Source of the DNA: Lysobacter sp. ISL-50
GTDB taxonomy: Bacteria; Pseudomonadota; Gammaproteobacteria; Xanthomonadales; Xanthomonadaceae
Direction of reading: 5' to 3'
Length of the DNA: 64,000 nt
NCBI RefSeq assembly: GCF_018612875.1
Contig: NZ_JAGGRI010000019.1
Location: 102,940 to 166,939, forward strand
Part shown: piece by piece, positions 40,375 to 51,502 of the stretch
Layout of the letters: each line of letters begins with the position of its first letter
How positions within the stretch are numbered: the first letter of the stretch is position 1
Notes under the pieces: generated by a model
The model's input: the letters and a program-made list of their open reading frames with translations, nothing else
What the model was told of the DNA's origin: nothing
Databases searched by the model: none
Made by a program: the position numbers and the translations under genes

Positions 40375-42054
40375 TCAGTGTCCGGTCGGCGGCGCGTCGC
40401 GCAACTCCCGGCGCAGGATCTTGCCGACGTTGGTCTTGGGCAGTTCCTTGCGGAATTCGACGAACTTGGGGTGTTTGTAGCCGGTCAGGTTGGCGCGCGC
40501 ATGGGCCTTGACCTCCTCGGCGGTGAGCGCGGGGTCCTTCTTGACGATGACCACCTTGACCGCCTCGCCGGACTTGTCGTCGGGCACGCCGACCGCGGCG
40601 ACTTCCAGCACCCCGGGCATCATCGCGATGACGTCCTCGATCTCGTTGGGATACACGTTGAAGCCCGAGACCAGGATCATGTCCTTCTTGCGATCGACGA
40701 TGTAGAAAAAGCCTTTCTCGTCCATCTTGGCCATGTCGCCGGTGTGCAGCCAGCCGTCCTCGTCGATGACCTTGGCGGTCTCCTCCGGCTTCTGCCAGTA
40801 CCCCTTCATCACCTGCGGGCCCTTGATGCACAGCTCGCCGACTTCGCCCATCGCCAGGATGCGGCCTTCCTCGTCCTTGACGCAGGCGTCGGTGGAGGAG
40901 ATCGGCAGGCCGATCGCGCCGTTGTACTCGGGCAGGTCCATCGGGTTGATGCACGCCGCCGGCGAGGTTTCGGTCAGGCCATAGGCCTCGATCAGGGTGA
41001 TGCCGGTGACCTGCTTCCAGCGCTCGGCGACCGAGCGCTGCACGGCCATGCCGCCGCCCAGGGTCAGGTGCAGCTTGGAGAAATCGACCTCGGAAAAACC
41101 CGGTGTGTTGAGCAGGCCGTTGAACAGCGTGTTGACGCCGGTGATCGCGGTGAACGGGGTGTTCTTGAGCTCCTTCACGAACGCCGGCATGTCGCGCGGG
41201 TTGGTGATCATGTGGTTGAGCCCGCCGAACTTCATGAAGACCAGGCCGTTCGCCGTCAACGCGAAGATGTGGTACAGCGGCAGCGCGGTGATGATGATTT
41301 CCTCGCCCAGCTTGGCGTTGGCGCCGACCCAGGCCGCCGCCTGCTGCATGTTCGCCACCAGGTTGCGGTGCGTGAGCATCGCGCCCTTGGCCACGCCGGT
41401 GGTGCCGCCGGTGTACTGCAGGAAGGCGATGTCGCCCGGCGCGATCTCGATCTCGGGCAGCTTGTGCATCTGCCCCAGGGTGAGCGTGTCGTGGAACCGC
41501 ACCGCGCCCGGGATGTCGTAGTCGGGCACCATCTTTTTCACGTACTTCAGCACGAAGTTCATGATCGGGCCCTTGAGCCCGCCGATCATGTCGCCCAGGC
41601 CGGTGGCGATGACCTTCACGTCGGTGCCGGCGACCACGTCCTGCACGGTCTTGCCGAAGTTGTCGAGCACGAAGATCACCTTCGCGCCGGAGTCCTCGAG
41701 CTGGTGCTTGAGCTCGCGCGGGGTGTACATCGGATTGGTGTTGACCACGGTCAGGCCGGCGCGCAGCACGCCGAAGGTCGCGATCGGGTACTGCAGGCAG
41801 TTGGGCATCATGATCGCGACGCGATCGCCCTTCTTGAGCTTGAGCTCGCCGAGCAGGTAGGCGGCGAACTGGGCGCTGAGGCGGTCGATGTCCGCGTAGG
41901 TCAGCTGCTTGCCGAAATTGGAGAAAGCGGGACGGTCGCGGTAATTCTCGATCGCGTTTTCCAGCACCGATACCACGGAAGGAAACTCCTCCACGTCGAT
42001 CTGCGCCGGCACGCCTTGCGGATAGTGGGCAAGCCACGGACGTTCGGAACTCAT
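40375..42054 (-). CDS. rpfB: RpfB: long-chain fatty acyl-CoA ligase
   Basis: Activates fatty acids with ATP and CoA; in Xanthomonas it is implicated in DSF turnover and fatty-acid recycling. 559 residues. AMP-binding signature YTGGTTGVAKGAMLTHRN; adenylate-binding IEAYGLTETSP; DGWLHTGDMAKMDEKGFFYI; and the FACS/A10 Lys in LPKTNVGKILRREL. I chose the ATG at 42054 (MSSERPWLAHYPQG) with GAGGGG upstream, as in FadD-type proteins; an extension to 42159 is unsupported. It is separated from rpfF by a terminator, so the two are not a simple operon. The identification as RpfB rather than another FadD rests on locus. Confidence 0.95.
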   Translation of the reverse strand: MSSERPWLAHYPQGVPAQIDVEEFPSVVSVLENAIENYRDRPAFSNFGKQLTYADIDRLSAQFAAYLLGELKLKKGDRVAIMMPNCLQYPIATFGVLRAGLTVVNTNPMYTPRELKHQLEDSGAKVIFVLDNFGKTVQDVVAGTDVKVIATGLGDMIGGLKGPIMNFVLKYVKKMVPDYDIPGAVRFHDTLTLGQMHKLPEIEIAPGDIAFLQYTGGTTGVAKGAMLTHRNLVANMQQAAAWVGANAKLGEEIIITALPLYHIFALTANGLVFMKFGGLNHMITNPRDMPAFVKELKNTPFTAITGVNTLFNGLLNTPGFSEVDFSKLHLTLGGGMAVQRSVAERWKQVTGITLIEAYGLTETSPAACINPMDLPEYNGAIGLPISSTDACVKDEEGRILAMGEVGELCIKGPQVMKGYWQKPEETAKVIDEDGWLHTGDMAKMDEKGFFYIVDRKKDMILVSGFNVYPNEIEDVIAMMPGVLEVAAVGVPDDKSGEAVKVVIVKKDPALTAEEVKAHARANLTGYKHPKFVEFRKELPKTNVGKILRRELRDAPPTGH

Positions 42055-42283
42055 CGCGATCCCCTCGTTAATCGCTAGTCGATTCTGATCGTAGGCCCCG
42101 CTGTGTGCGCCGGCGTACGGTGTTTTCTCGATTGGAGCATAGGCTCTACTGGCTGGCAAGGCGGCGCCCGCCGGCGCAGTCCCGGCGTTGTCCGCGGCAC
42201 CTGGAACCTGTCAGGATCGCGCAGCCGCGACCGAGTCGAACGATCGTGCGATTACCCGACGCCTTCCACGGAGAACACCCGCG

Positions 42284-42844
42284 ATGACCCACGCACAGCG
42301 CTTCGCCGACACCGGTCGGCCCGGGCTTGGACGCCGCGCGAACCCGGCGAAAGTTCGCCGTGTGGGCGGGCCGGGCGGGCGCGGCCGGGCGGGGAGGGGC
42401 GCGGTCGCCGCCCGCGCCTTGCGCGCGATGTGGCTGCCGGCGTTGCTGGCGCTGCTCGCCGCTTGCGGCCCGGGCGCGCCGCCGGAGCAGCGCCTGCGCG
42501 CGGCGATGGAGCAATTGCAGGGCGCGATCGAAAAACGCGACGCCTCGGCGATCGATGCGCAATTGTCGAAAGACTTCGTCGGCCCCGACGGGCTGGATCG
42601 CGCCAGCGCGCGGCGGCTGGCCGCGGCGAGTTTTCTGCGTTACCGCGCTGTCGGGATCAAGATCGTCGGCCTCGATGTGAATCTGCAACCGGGCCACGCC
42701 ACGGTGCGTTTCAACGCGGCGCTCAGCGGCGGCTCGGGCCAGGTGCTGCCGGATGCGGCGCAGTTGTACGAAGTGCAGACCGGCTGGCGCGAAGAGGATG
42801 GCGAGTGGCGGATGACTTCGGCGCAGTGGACGCCGCGGTTGTAG
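42284..42844 (+). CDS. Lipoprotein with NTF2-like domain
   Basis: About 186 residues, function unknown. The hydrophobic stretch MWLPALLALLAACGPG is a lipoprotein signal with lipobox LLAAC, so membrane anchoring is predicted. The remaining 120 residues (EQRLRAAMEQLQGAIEKRDA; VGPDGLDRASARRLAAASFL; WREEDGEWRMTSAQW) look like an NTF2/SnoaL-like cone fold. The ATG at 42284 has GGAG 10 bases upstream but would put 48 basic residues before the signal; the ATG at 42428 gives a normal signal peptide and could be the real start. It is divergent from rpfB, 229 bases away. Confidence 0.75.
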   Translation: MTHAQRFADTGRPGLGRRANPAKVRRVGGPGGRGRAGRGAVAARALRAMWLPALLALLAACGPGAPPEQRLRAAMEQLQGAIEKRDASAIDAQLSKDFVGPDGLDRASARRLAAASFLRYRAVGIKIVGLDVNLQPGHATVRFNAALSGGSGQVLPDAAQLYEVQTGWREEDGEWRMTSAQWTPRL

Positions 42845-43574
42845 CGCGGTTGTAGCGCGGGTTCGGCGTGGTGGCGATCGAGCGATGATGCATCGCTAAC
42901 TGTCCTTCTCCCGCTTGCGGGAGAAGGTGCCCGATAGAGCCTGCCCCCGCGAAGGCGGGGGGCGGATGAGGGCACGAGGTGAGGTGACTGTTCGGAATCA
43001 CGGCGGGCCCTCACCCCAACCCTCTCCCGCAAGTGGGAGAGGGAGCAAGCCGGACTTAGGCGACGTTCTTCGCCGCAAGAGGTGCTTGTGCGGAATCACG
43101 GCCGGCCCTCACCCCAACCCACCCCGGCCCAAACGCATAGCGTTTGGGCGTTCGTGGACGCGCGAGCCAGTGGCTCGCAAGCAGCGCCCACTCACCCCGC
43201 AAGCGGGAGAGGGAGAGGGAGCAAGCCGGACTTAGGCGACGTTCTTCGCCGCAAGAGGTGCCTGTGCGGAATCACGGCCCTCACCCCAACCCACCCCGGC
43301 CCAAACGCATAGCGTTTGGGCGTTCGTGGACGCGCGAGCCAGTGGCTCGCAAGCAGCGCCCACTCACCCCGCAAGCGGGAGAGGGAGAGGGAGCAAGCCG
43401 GACTTAGGCGACCTTCTTCGCCGCAAGAGGTGCCTGTGCGGAATCACGGCCGGCCCTCACCCCAACCCACCCCGGCCCAAACGCATAGCGTTTGGGCGTT
43501 CGTGGACGCGCCAGCCAGTGGCTCGCAAGCAGCGCCCACTCACCCCGCAAGCGGGAGAGGGAGCGGGAGAGGAA
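42845..43574. repeat. Tandem array carrying copies of the acnA 3' end
   Basis: Three consecutive units of 176, 172 and 182 bp (43045-43220, 43221-43392, 43393-43574) plus a partial unit from about 42985. Each begins GCAAGCCGGACTTAGGCGAC and includes the complement of the last seven acnA codons and stop. It continues with an inverted repeat (AAACGCATAGCGTTT), then GCGAGCCAGTGGCTCGC and an AGCGGGAGAGGGAG stretch. The fourth start, at 43575, is the genuine acnA end. The unit nearest acnA keeps the acnA base (GACCTTC); the two farther ones share GACGTTC. A G/C hairpin element (42902-42968, also at 1718) abuts the left end. No gene is present. Confidence 0.92.
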
Positions 43575-43585
43575 GCAAGCCGGAC

Positions 43586-46351
<2,766 letters not shown>

Positions 46352-46525
46352 GCGATGAACTCCTGTGGAGGTGCTGGCGCGCGCCTCGCACCGGGCGAAG
46401 CGCTGCTTGCGGGGGACCGGGCGGCGCGGTGCGCAGCGGGTCGGTGAGCCGGATTATCCACCACTTGATGCTGCGCGACTGTGCACGGCGCGTCGACGAT
46501 GCCCGCGGCGCCGGCCGCGCCGGCG

Positions 46526-47431
46526 TCATTTCGCCCGGCCCTGCCAGGTTGTTTTCAGCATTTGCAGGAATTGTTCCGCCGCCGCGGACAACACAGCGTT
46601 GCGCCGGCGGACGATCCCGATGGTGCGCGAGACCACCGGGTGCTGGAGCGGGCGGGTGACCAGGATGGGATGCTCCTGCTGCGGCGTCGCCATCCGCGGC
46701 AACACCGAAATGCCGACGCCGGCCTCGACCATGCCCAGCGAAGTCGACAGGTGCGTGACTTCGAAAAACCAACTGAGCTTGAGGTTCTCGCGCGCGAGGG
46801 CGCCGTCGAGCAGGATGCGGTTGCCGCTGGTGCGGTGCACGGTGATCAGGCGATGGCTGGACAGGTCGTTCCAGGTCACCTTGCGCTTGAGCGCGAGCGG
46901 GTGATCGCGCCGGCAGGCCAGCACGAAGGGATCTTCGACCAACACGTCGAAATTCAGTTCCGGATCGGACGCGCCCATGAAGTTGATGCCGAACTCGACC
47001 TCACCGCGTTCCACCGCTTGCAAGCCTTCGGTGGCGGACAGGTCGAGGATGCGGAAGCGCACGTTGGGGTGTTCCTCGTGAAAACGCGCGATCACGCTGG
47101 GCAGGAAATAAAACGCGGCGGTAGGCAGGCAGGCGATGGTGACCTGGCTGCCGCGGCCGTCGTCGATGCCGCGCGCGGCGAACAACGAGCCGTCGAACTC
47201 TTCGAGCATGCGCCGCACCAACGGCAGCAGGTTCTGCCCGACTGCCGTGAGCGAGACGCTGCGCGTGGTGCGTTCCAGTAAAGGCGCGCCCACCGCTTCT
47301 TCCAGCTTCTGGATGCGCCGGCTCAAGGCCGGCTGCGAGACGTGCAGGGCTTCGGCGGCGCGATGGAAGCTGCGGGTCTCGCTGACGGTGAGAAAAGCGC
47401 GCAGATCGAGGATTTCGCAATTGATGCTCAT
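46526..47431 (-). CDS. LysR-family transcriptional regulator
   Basis: 301 residues with the N-terminal winged helix (LRAFLTVSETRSFHRAAEAL, then HVSQPALSRRIQKLEEAVGAPLLERT) and a periplasmic-binding-like effector domain from about residue 90. It is divergent from the isomerase gene at 47539, with a LysR-type operator between them, so it probably controls the isomerase-transporter-porin set and itself. The partner gene and arrangement recall GalR/GalD of gallate pathways, but no ring-cleavage genes are present. The effector is unknown; an aconitate-like tricarboxylate is one possibility. Confidence 0.92.
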   Translation of the reverse strand: MSINCEILDLRAFLTVSETRSFHRAAEALHVSQPALSRRIQKLEEAVGAPLLERTTRSVSLTAVGQNLLPLVRRMLEEFDGSLFAARGIDDGRGSQVTIACLPTAAFYFLPSVIARFHEEHPNVRFRILDLSATEGLQAVERGEVEFGINFMGASDPELNFDVLVEDPFVLACRRDHPLALKRKVTWNDLSSHRLITVHRTSGNRILLDGALARENLKLSWFFEVTHLSTSLGMVEAGVGISVLPRMATPQQEHPILVTRPLQHPVVSRTIGIVRRRNAVLSAAAEQFLQMLKTTWQGRAK

Positions 47432-47527
47432 ATCGGATCAATCTTCCAAAAAATAGCATTTCACAGATAAATTCCGGCGTGACAGGATCGCATCACTGGA
47501 TCTAATTGATCCGATATTGGTATCAAT
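47430..47527. promoter_or_regulatory. LysR-type operator region between divergent genes
   Basis: ATTGAT-N11-ATCAAT at 47505-47527 is a perfect LysR T-N11-A box just before the isomerase start. A second, inverted copy of its left part, ATATCGGATCAAT at 47430-47442, overlaps the LysR start codon and is the exact reverse complement of 47505-47517. The two sites are about 75 bases apart, fitting a recognition site plus an autoregulatory site joined by bending. Confidence 0.78.
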
Positions 47528-47538
47528 CCGTGGGCCCG

Positions 47539-48648
47539 ATGTCCAGCGACCTGCTAAGCGTGCCGTGCGTCCTGATGCGGGGCGGAACCTCCAAGGGTCC
47601 GTTCTTCCTGGCCGAAGATCTGCCGGCCGACCCGGCCTTGCGCGACGCCCTCCTGATCGATGTGATGGGCGCCGGGCATCCGCTGCAGATCGACGGCATC
47701 GGCGGCGGCAATCCCTTGTCGAGCAAAGTCGCCATCGTCGACCGCGCCTCGCGCGCCGACGCCGACGTGGACTATCTGTTCGCTCAGGTACGGGTCGATC
47801 AGCGGGTGGTCGACACCACCCCCAACTGCGGAAACATGCTCGCCGCGGTGGCGCCGTTCGCGATCGAGGCCGGGCTGGTCGCAGCGCGGCATCCGCAGAC
47901 GCAGGTGCGCATCCACAACGTCAACACCGGCAAGGTCGTCATCGCCACGGTGCAGACGCCGGACGGCCGGGTGAAGTACCGCGGCGATACCGCCATCGCT
48001 GGTGCGCCGGGCACCGGCAGTCCGATCCCGCTGACCTTTCTCGATGCGGCGGGCGCCCGCACTGGGCGCCTGCTGCCCACCGGGCGCGCCAGCGAGCGCA
48101 TTGACGGCATCGAGGTGAGTTGCATCGACTACGCCATACCGATGGTGTTGTTGCCCGCCCAGGCGCTGGGCCTGCGCGGCGACGAAGCGCCGGCGCAACT
48201 GGATGCCGATGCGGCGCTGTTGCAGCGCCTGGAGAAGATGCGCATCGAAGCCGGCCACCGCATGGGCATCGCCGATGCCGCCGAGCGCGTCATTCCCAAG
48301 CCGGTGCTGCTCTCGCCGCCGATGCATGGCGGCACGCTTCAGGTGCGTTATTTCATGCCGCAGCGCTGCCACGGCGCGCTGGCGATCACCGGTGCGGTCG
48401 GCATCGCCACGGCCTGCGCCACCGAAGGGACTGTGGCGCGATCGATCCTGGGCGAGCACGATCTCGCCAAGCCGATCAGGCTTGAGCATCCCAGCGGCAC
48501 CCTGGAGGTGAGGCTCGAGCGTGCCGCGGCTGACGATGCCATCGTCGCCAGCGTGGTGCGCACCGCGCGGCGCCTGTTGGAAGGACGCGTGTTCACCTCG
48601 CTGCTGCCCGGCTCCGGCACCGCGAGCGCATGGACATCGGCAGCGTGA
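47539..48648 (+). CDS. PrpF/GalD-family tautomerase/isomerase
   Basis: 369-residue member of the PrpF family, diaminopimelate-epimerase-like double-barrel proteins that move double bonds in unsaturated tri- and dicarboxylates. Relatives include PrpF (2-methyl-trans- to cis-aconitate), trans-aconitate isomerase and GalD (4-oxalomesaconate tautomerase). Conserved stretches: LMRGGTSKGPFF, IDGIGGGNPLSSKVAIV, TPNCGNMLAAVAPFAIEAGL and HGALAITGAVGIATACATEG. Start ATG at 47539 chosen; an in-frame GTG at 47530 is possible. Located between acnA and acnB with a transporter downstream. The substrate cannot be decided from sequence; absence of dioxygenase genes argues against the gallate pathway here. Confidence 0.85.
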   Translation: MSSDLLSVPCVLMRGGTSKGPFFLAEDLPADPALRDALLIDVMGAGHPLQIDGIGGGNPLSSKVAIVDRASRADADVDYLFAQVRVDQRVVDTTPNCGNMLAAVAPFAIEAGLVAARHPQTQVRIHNVNTGKVVIATVQTPDGRVKYRGDTAIAGAPGTGSPIPLTFLDAAGARTGRLLPTGRASERIDGIEVSCIDYAIPMVLLPAQALGLRGDEAPAQLDADAALLQRLEKMRIEAGHRMGIADAAERVIPKPVLLSPPMHGGTLQVRYFMPQRCHGALAITGAVGIATACATEGTVARSILGEHDLAKPIRLEHPSGTLEVRLERAAADDAIVASVVRTARRLLEGRVFTSLLPGSGTASAWTSAA

Positions 48649-48722
48649 ATGGATAACAAGACAGAGTGGGGCCTTCAGACGGGCCTTTGAAGTAGAAGTA
48701 CACGACATCCTGGGAGGGATCG

Positions 48723-49766
48723 ATGTTCAGCAGGAAATTTATCGCCGCAGCCGCCACCGTCCTGGTGGCGGCGGCCGCGGCGCTCGCCGGTTGCGGCCAA
48801 GGCGACATCGTCGGCAGCGAACGTAGGCCGGTGCGCATCAGCGTGGGGTCTTACAACCTCAACAATCTGCCGTTCTTCGTCGCAGACGCCAACGGCTATT
48901 TCGTCGAGGCCGGCGTGCACGTGCGCACCGAGAACTTTGCGCAAGGCGGGTCGAAGGTGTTGCAGGCGCTGGTGGCCGGTTCCACCGACGTGGCCGTGGG
49001 GTTCTACGACCACACCATCCAAATGCAAGCAAAACATAAAGAGGTCTCCGCCTTCGTGCTGCTGTCGCGTAATTCCGGGCTGGTGCTGGCCGGGCGCAAC
49101 GACACGCGCTTCGACCCGAAACAGCCGCAGTCCATTGGCGGCCTCAAGATCGGCATCACCGCGCCGGGGTCTTCGTCGGATTTCTTCGTGCGCCATTTCC
49201 TCTCGCGCCACGGCATCGACGAAAACGCGGTGTCGATCATCGGTGTGGGCTCGGGCGCGGCCGCGGTCGCGGCGCTGCAGCAGGGTAAGGTCGATCTGCT
49301 GGTGAACTACGACCCGGCGGCGACGCTGATCGAAGCCCGCGGCATCGGCCGGATCCTGATCGACGCGCGCAGCGACGAAGGCGCGCGCGCGGTCTACGGC
49401 GGCCTGTATCCGACCTCGGTGCTGTACGCGCAGAGCGGGTTCCTGCAAGAGCATCCGCAGGTGGCCGAGCGCATCGCGCGCGCCCAGCTGAAGGCGCTGC
49501 GCTTCATCGAGAGCACGCCGCCCGATCAGATCGTGGCGGCGCTGCCGGATCGCTACGTCTCCGGCGACCGCGCCGCTTACGCCCAGGCCGTGGCCCGAGC
49601 CAAGGCGATCTTCTCGCGCGACGGCCGTTTCGTAGCGGCGGATCTGCAAACGCCGCTGGCGGTCTTGCGCGAGTTCGATCGCAGCGTCGCCGGCGCCAAG
49701 ATCGACCTGGACAAGACCTACACCAACCGCTTCGTCGACGACGCGCTCGCCGCGTCGTCGCGCTGA
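48723..49766 (+). CDS. ABC transporter substrate-binding lipoprotein (NitT/TauT type)
   Basis: 347 residues. Lipoprotein signal FIAAAATVLVAAAAALAGC with lipobox LAGC, so tethered in the periplasm. The fold is SsuA/THI5-like: ISVGSYNLNNLPFFVADANG near the start, LQALVAGSTDVAVGFYDHTI, IGGLKIGITAPGSSSDFFVR and GKVDLLVNYDPA. Members bind sulfonates, taurine, nitrate, aromatic acids or vitamin precursors; the ligand here is unknown. Start has GGGAGGG upstream. It lies 74 bases after the isomerase gene and ahead of its ATPase and permease. Confidence 0.9.
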   Translation: MFSRKFIAAAATVLVAAAAALAGCGQGDIVGSERRPVRISVGSYNLNNLPFFVADANGYFVEAGVHVRTENFAQGGSKVLQALVAGSTDVAVGFYDHTIQMQAKHKEVSAFVLLSRNSGLVLAGRNDTRFDPKQPQSIGGLKIGITAPGSSSDFFVRHFLSRHGIDENAVSIIGVGSGAAAVAALQQGKVDLLVNYDPAATLIEARGIGRILIDARSDEGARAVYGGLYPTSVLYAQSGFLQEHPQVAERIARAQLKALRFIESTPPDQIVAALPDRYVSGDRAAYAQAVARAKAIFSRDGRFVAADLQTPLAVLREFDRSVAGAKIDLDKTYTNRFVDDALAASSR

Positions 49767-49784
49767 CCGAGGGGAGGGCGCCTC

Positions 49785-50621
49785 ATGGCCACCACCGCCT
49801 CAGTGCGGCAACTTCACGATGCCCCGGCCGGCGCCGACGCCGACACCCTGGTGGCGATCGAGCGCGTCACGATGTCCTTCGGCGACTTCACCGCAGTGCG
49901 CGACGTCGATATCCAGGTCGGCGACGGCGAATTCCTCGCCATCGTCGGCCCGACCGGCTGCGGCAAAAGCACCATCCTCAACGCGGTGGCCGGGCTGCTG
50001 ACGCCGGCCCAGGGCCGGATCGCGATCGACGGCAAGCCGGTGAAGGGCGTGCAGGAGAGCGTGGGTTACTTATTCCAGCAGGACGCGCTGCTGCCGTGGA
50101 AGACCGCGCTGCAGAACGTCGAGCTCGGGCTGCGCTTTCGCGGCGTGGCGGCGGCCGAGCGCGAGGAGAAGGCGCGCCGTTGGCTGGCCAAGGTCGGGCT
50201 CGCCGGGTTCGAGGCGCGCTATCCGCACCAGTTGTCCGGCGGCCAGCGAAAACGCGTGCAGATGGCGCAGGCCTTGATCGTGGAACCCAAGGTGATCCTG
50301 ATGGACGAGCCGTTCTCGGCCTTGGACATCCACACCCGGCACCTGATGCAGAACGAGTTGCTACGGTTGTGGCAGGAGCAGCGCCGCTCGGTGATGTTGA
50401 TCACCCACGATCTGGAAGAGGCGATCGCCCTGGGCGACCGTGTGGTCGTGCTGTCGGCCGGCCCGTCCAGCCGCGTGGTGGAGAGTTTCCGCGTTCCGCT
50501 GGATCGACCGCGCAATGTCGCGGAAATCAAGCTCGACCCGTGTTTCATCGATCTGTATCGCGACATCTGGGCCTGCCTGCGCGGCGAAGTGGAGAAGACC
50601 TATGCGCAACAACGTGACTGA
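49785..50621 (+). CDS. ABC transporter ATP-binding protein (SsuB/TauB type)
   Basis: 278 residues. Walker A GPTGCGKST, Q-loop FQQDALLPW, signature LSGGQRKRVQMAQ and Walker B VILMDEPFSALD are all intact, followed by the switch His in MLITHDLEEAI. GAGGGGAGGG precedes the ATG. Its 3' end overlaps the permease gene by 20 bases, indicating translational coupling. It energises uptake through the permease at 50602. Confidence 0.95.
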   Translation: MATTASVRQLHDAPAGADADTLVAIERVTMSFGDFTAVRDVDIQVGDGEFLAIVGPTGCGKSTILNAVAGLLTPAQGRIAIDGKPVKGVQESVGYLFQQDALLPWKTALQNVELGLRFRGVAAAEREEKARRWLAKVGLAGFEARYPHQLSGGQRKRVQMAQALIVEPKVILMDEPFSALDIHTRHLMQNELLRLWQEQRRSVMLITHDLEEAIALGDRVVVLSAGPSSRVVESFRVPLDRPRNVAEIKLDPCFIDLYRDIWACLRGEVEKTYAQQRD

Positions 50622-51378
50622 CCGCGTCTTGCAATTGTTGCTGGTCGTGGTGCTGTTCGGCGGCTGGCAGGCCGGCGTGTCGGCGCGGTTGATCGACCCG
50701 TTCTTCTTTCCGGCGCCGATGGCGATCGCGCGGCAGGCCTGGGATTGGCTGTCCGATCCGGGGTTCTACCAGCATGTCGCGATCACCCTGGCGGAAACCG
50801 GGCTGGGCTATGTGATCGGCACCACGCTCGGCGTGGCCGGCGGCGTGTGGCTGGGCCTGAGCCGGCGTTCGGCGCGCATCCTCGATCCCTTCATCAAGGG
50901 CTTCAACGCGATTCCGCGCGTCGTGCTGGCGCCAATTTTCGTGCTGTGGCTGGGGTTGGGGCTGTGGTCGAAGGTGGCCCTGGCGGTGACGCTGGTGTTC
51001 TTCACTACCTTCTTCAACGCGATGCAGGGCGTGCGCGAGGTCAATCCGACGGTGCTTGCCAACGCGCGCATCCTCGGCGCCGGTCGCGGCGATCTGCTGC
51101 GCCATGTGTATTTCCCGGCCGCGGCGAGCTGGATCCTGTCCTCGCTGCGCACCTCGGTCGGCTTCGCCGTGGTCGGCGCGATCATCGGCGAATACCTGGG
51201 CGCTTCGGCGGGCCTGGGGTATCTGATCGCCCAGGCCGAGGGCAACTTCAACGCCGTCGGCGTCTTCGCCGGCATCGCGATCCTGGCCGTGTTCGTGCTG
51301 CTGATCGATGCCTTGCTCGACATCGCCGAGAACCGCCTGATCTCGTGGCGCCCGAACGCGGCGCGCGAAAACGCCTGA
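50602..51378 (+). CDS. ABC transporter permease (SsuC/TauC type)
   Basis: 258 residues from the ATG at 50602 (MRNNVTDRVLQLLLVVVLFG), inside the end of the ATPase gene. About six membrane helices are visible, with the coupling-loop EAA-like motif as ANARILGAGRGDLLRHVYFP. Typical family segments: GLGYVIGTTLGVAGGVWLGL, AIPRVVLAPIFVLWLGLG and GFAVVGAIIGEYLGASAGLG. GGAG lies 8 bases upstream of the start. Forms the importer with the two preceding genes. Confidence 0.94.
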   Translation: MRNNVTDRVLQLLLVVVLFGGWQAGVSARLIDPFFFPAPMAIARQAWDWLSDPGFYQHVAITLAETGLGYVIGTTLGVAGGVWLGLSRRSARILDPFIKGFNAIPRVVLAPIFVLWLGLGLWSKVALAVTLVFFTTFFNAMQGVREVNPTVLANARILGAGRGDLLRHVYFPAAASWILSSLRTSVGFAVVGAIIGEYLGASAGLGYLIAQAEGNFNAVGVFAGIAILAVFVLLIDALLDIAENRLISWRPNAARENA

Positions 51379-51502
51379 CGCCAGCGCCTGGTCCGTCGCG
51401 GCATCGCGCCGCGACCGGCATCCACCTGCCTTAGCCGCGGATCCTCGTCCGCACGAATCCTGGCGCGCTGCGCCAGCGGCGCCCTGCTGCCTGGAGAACC
51501 CC

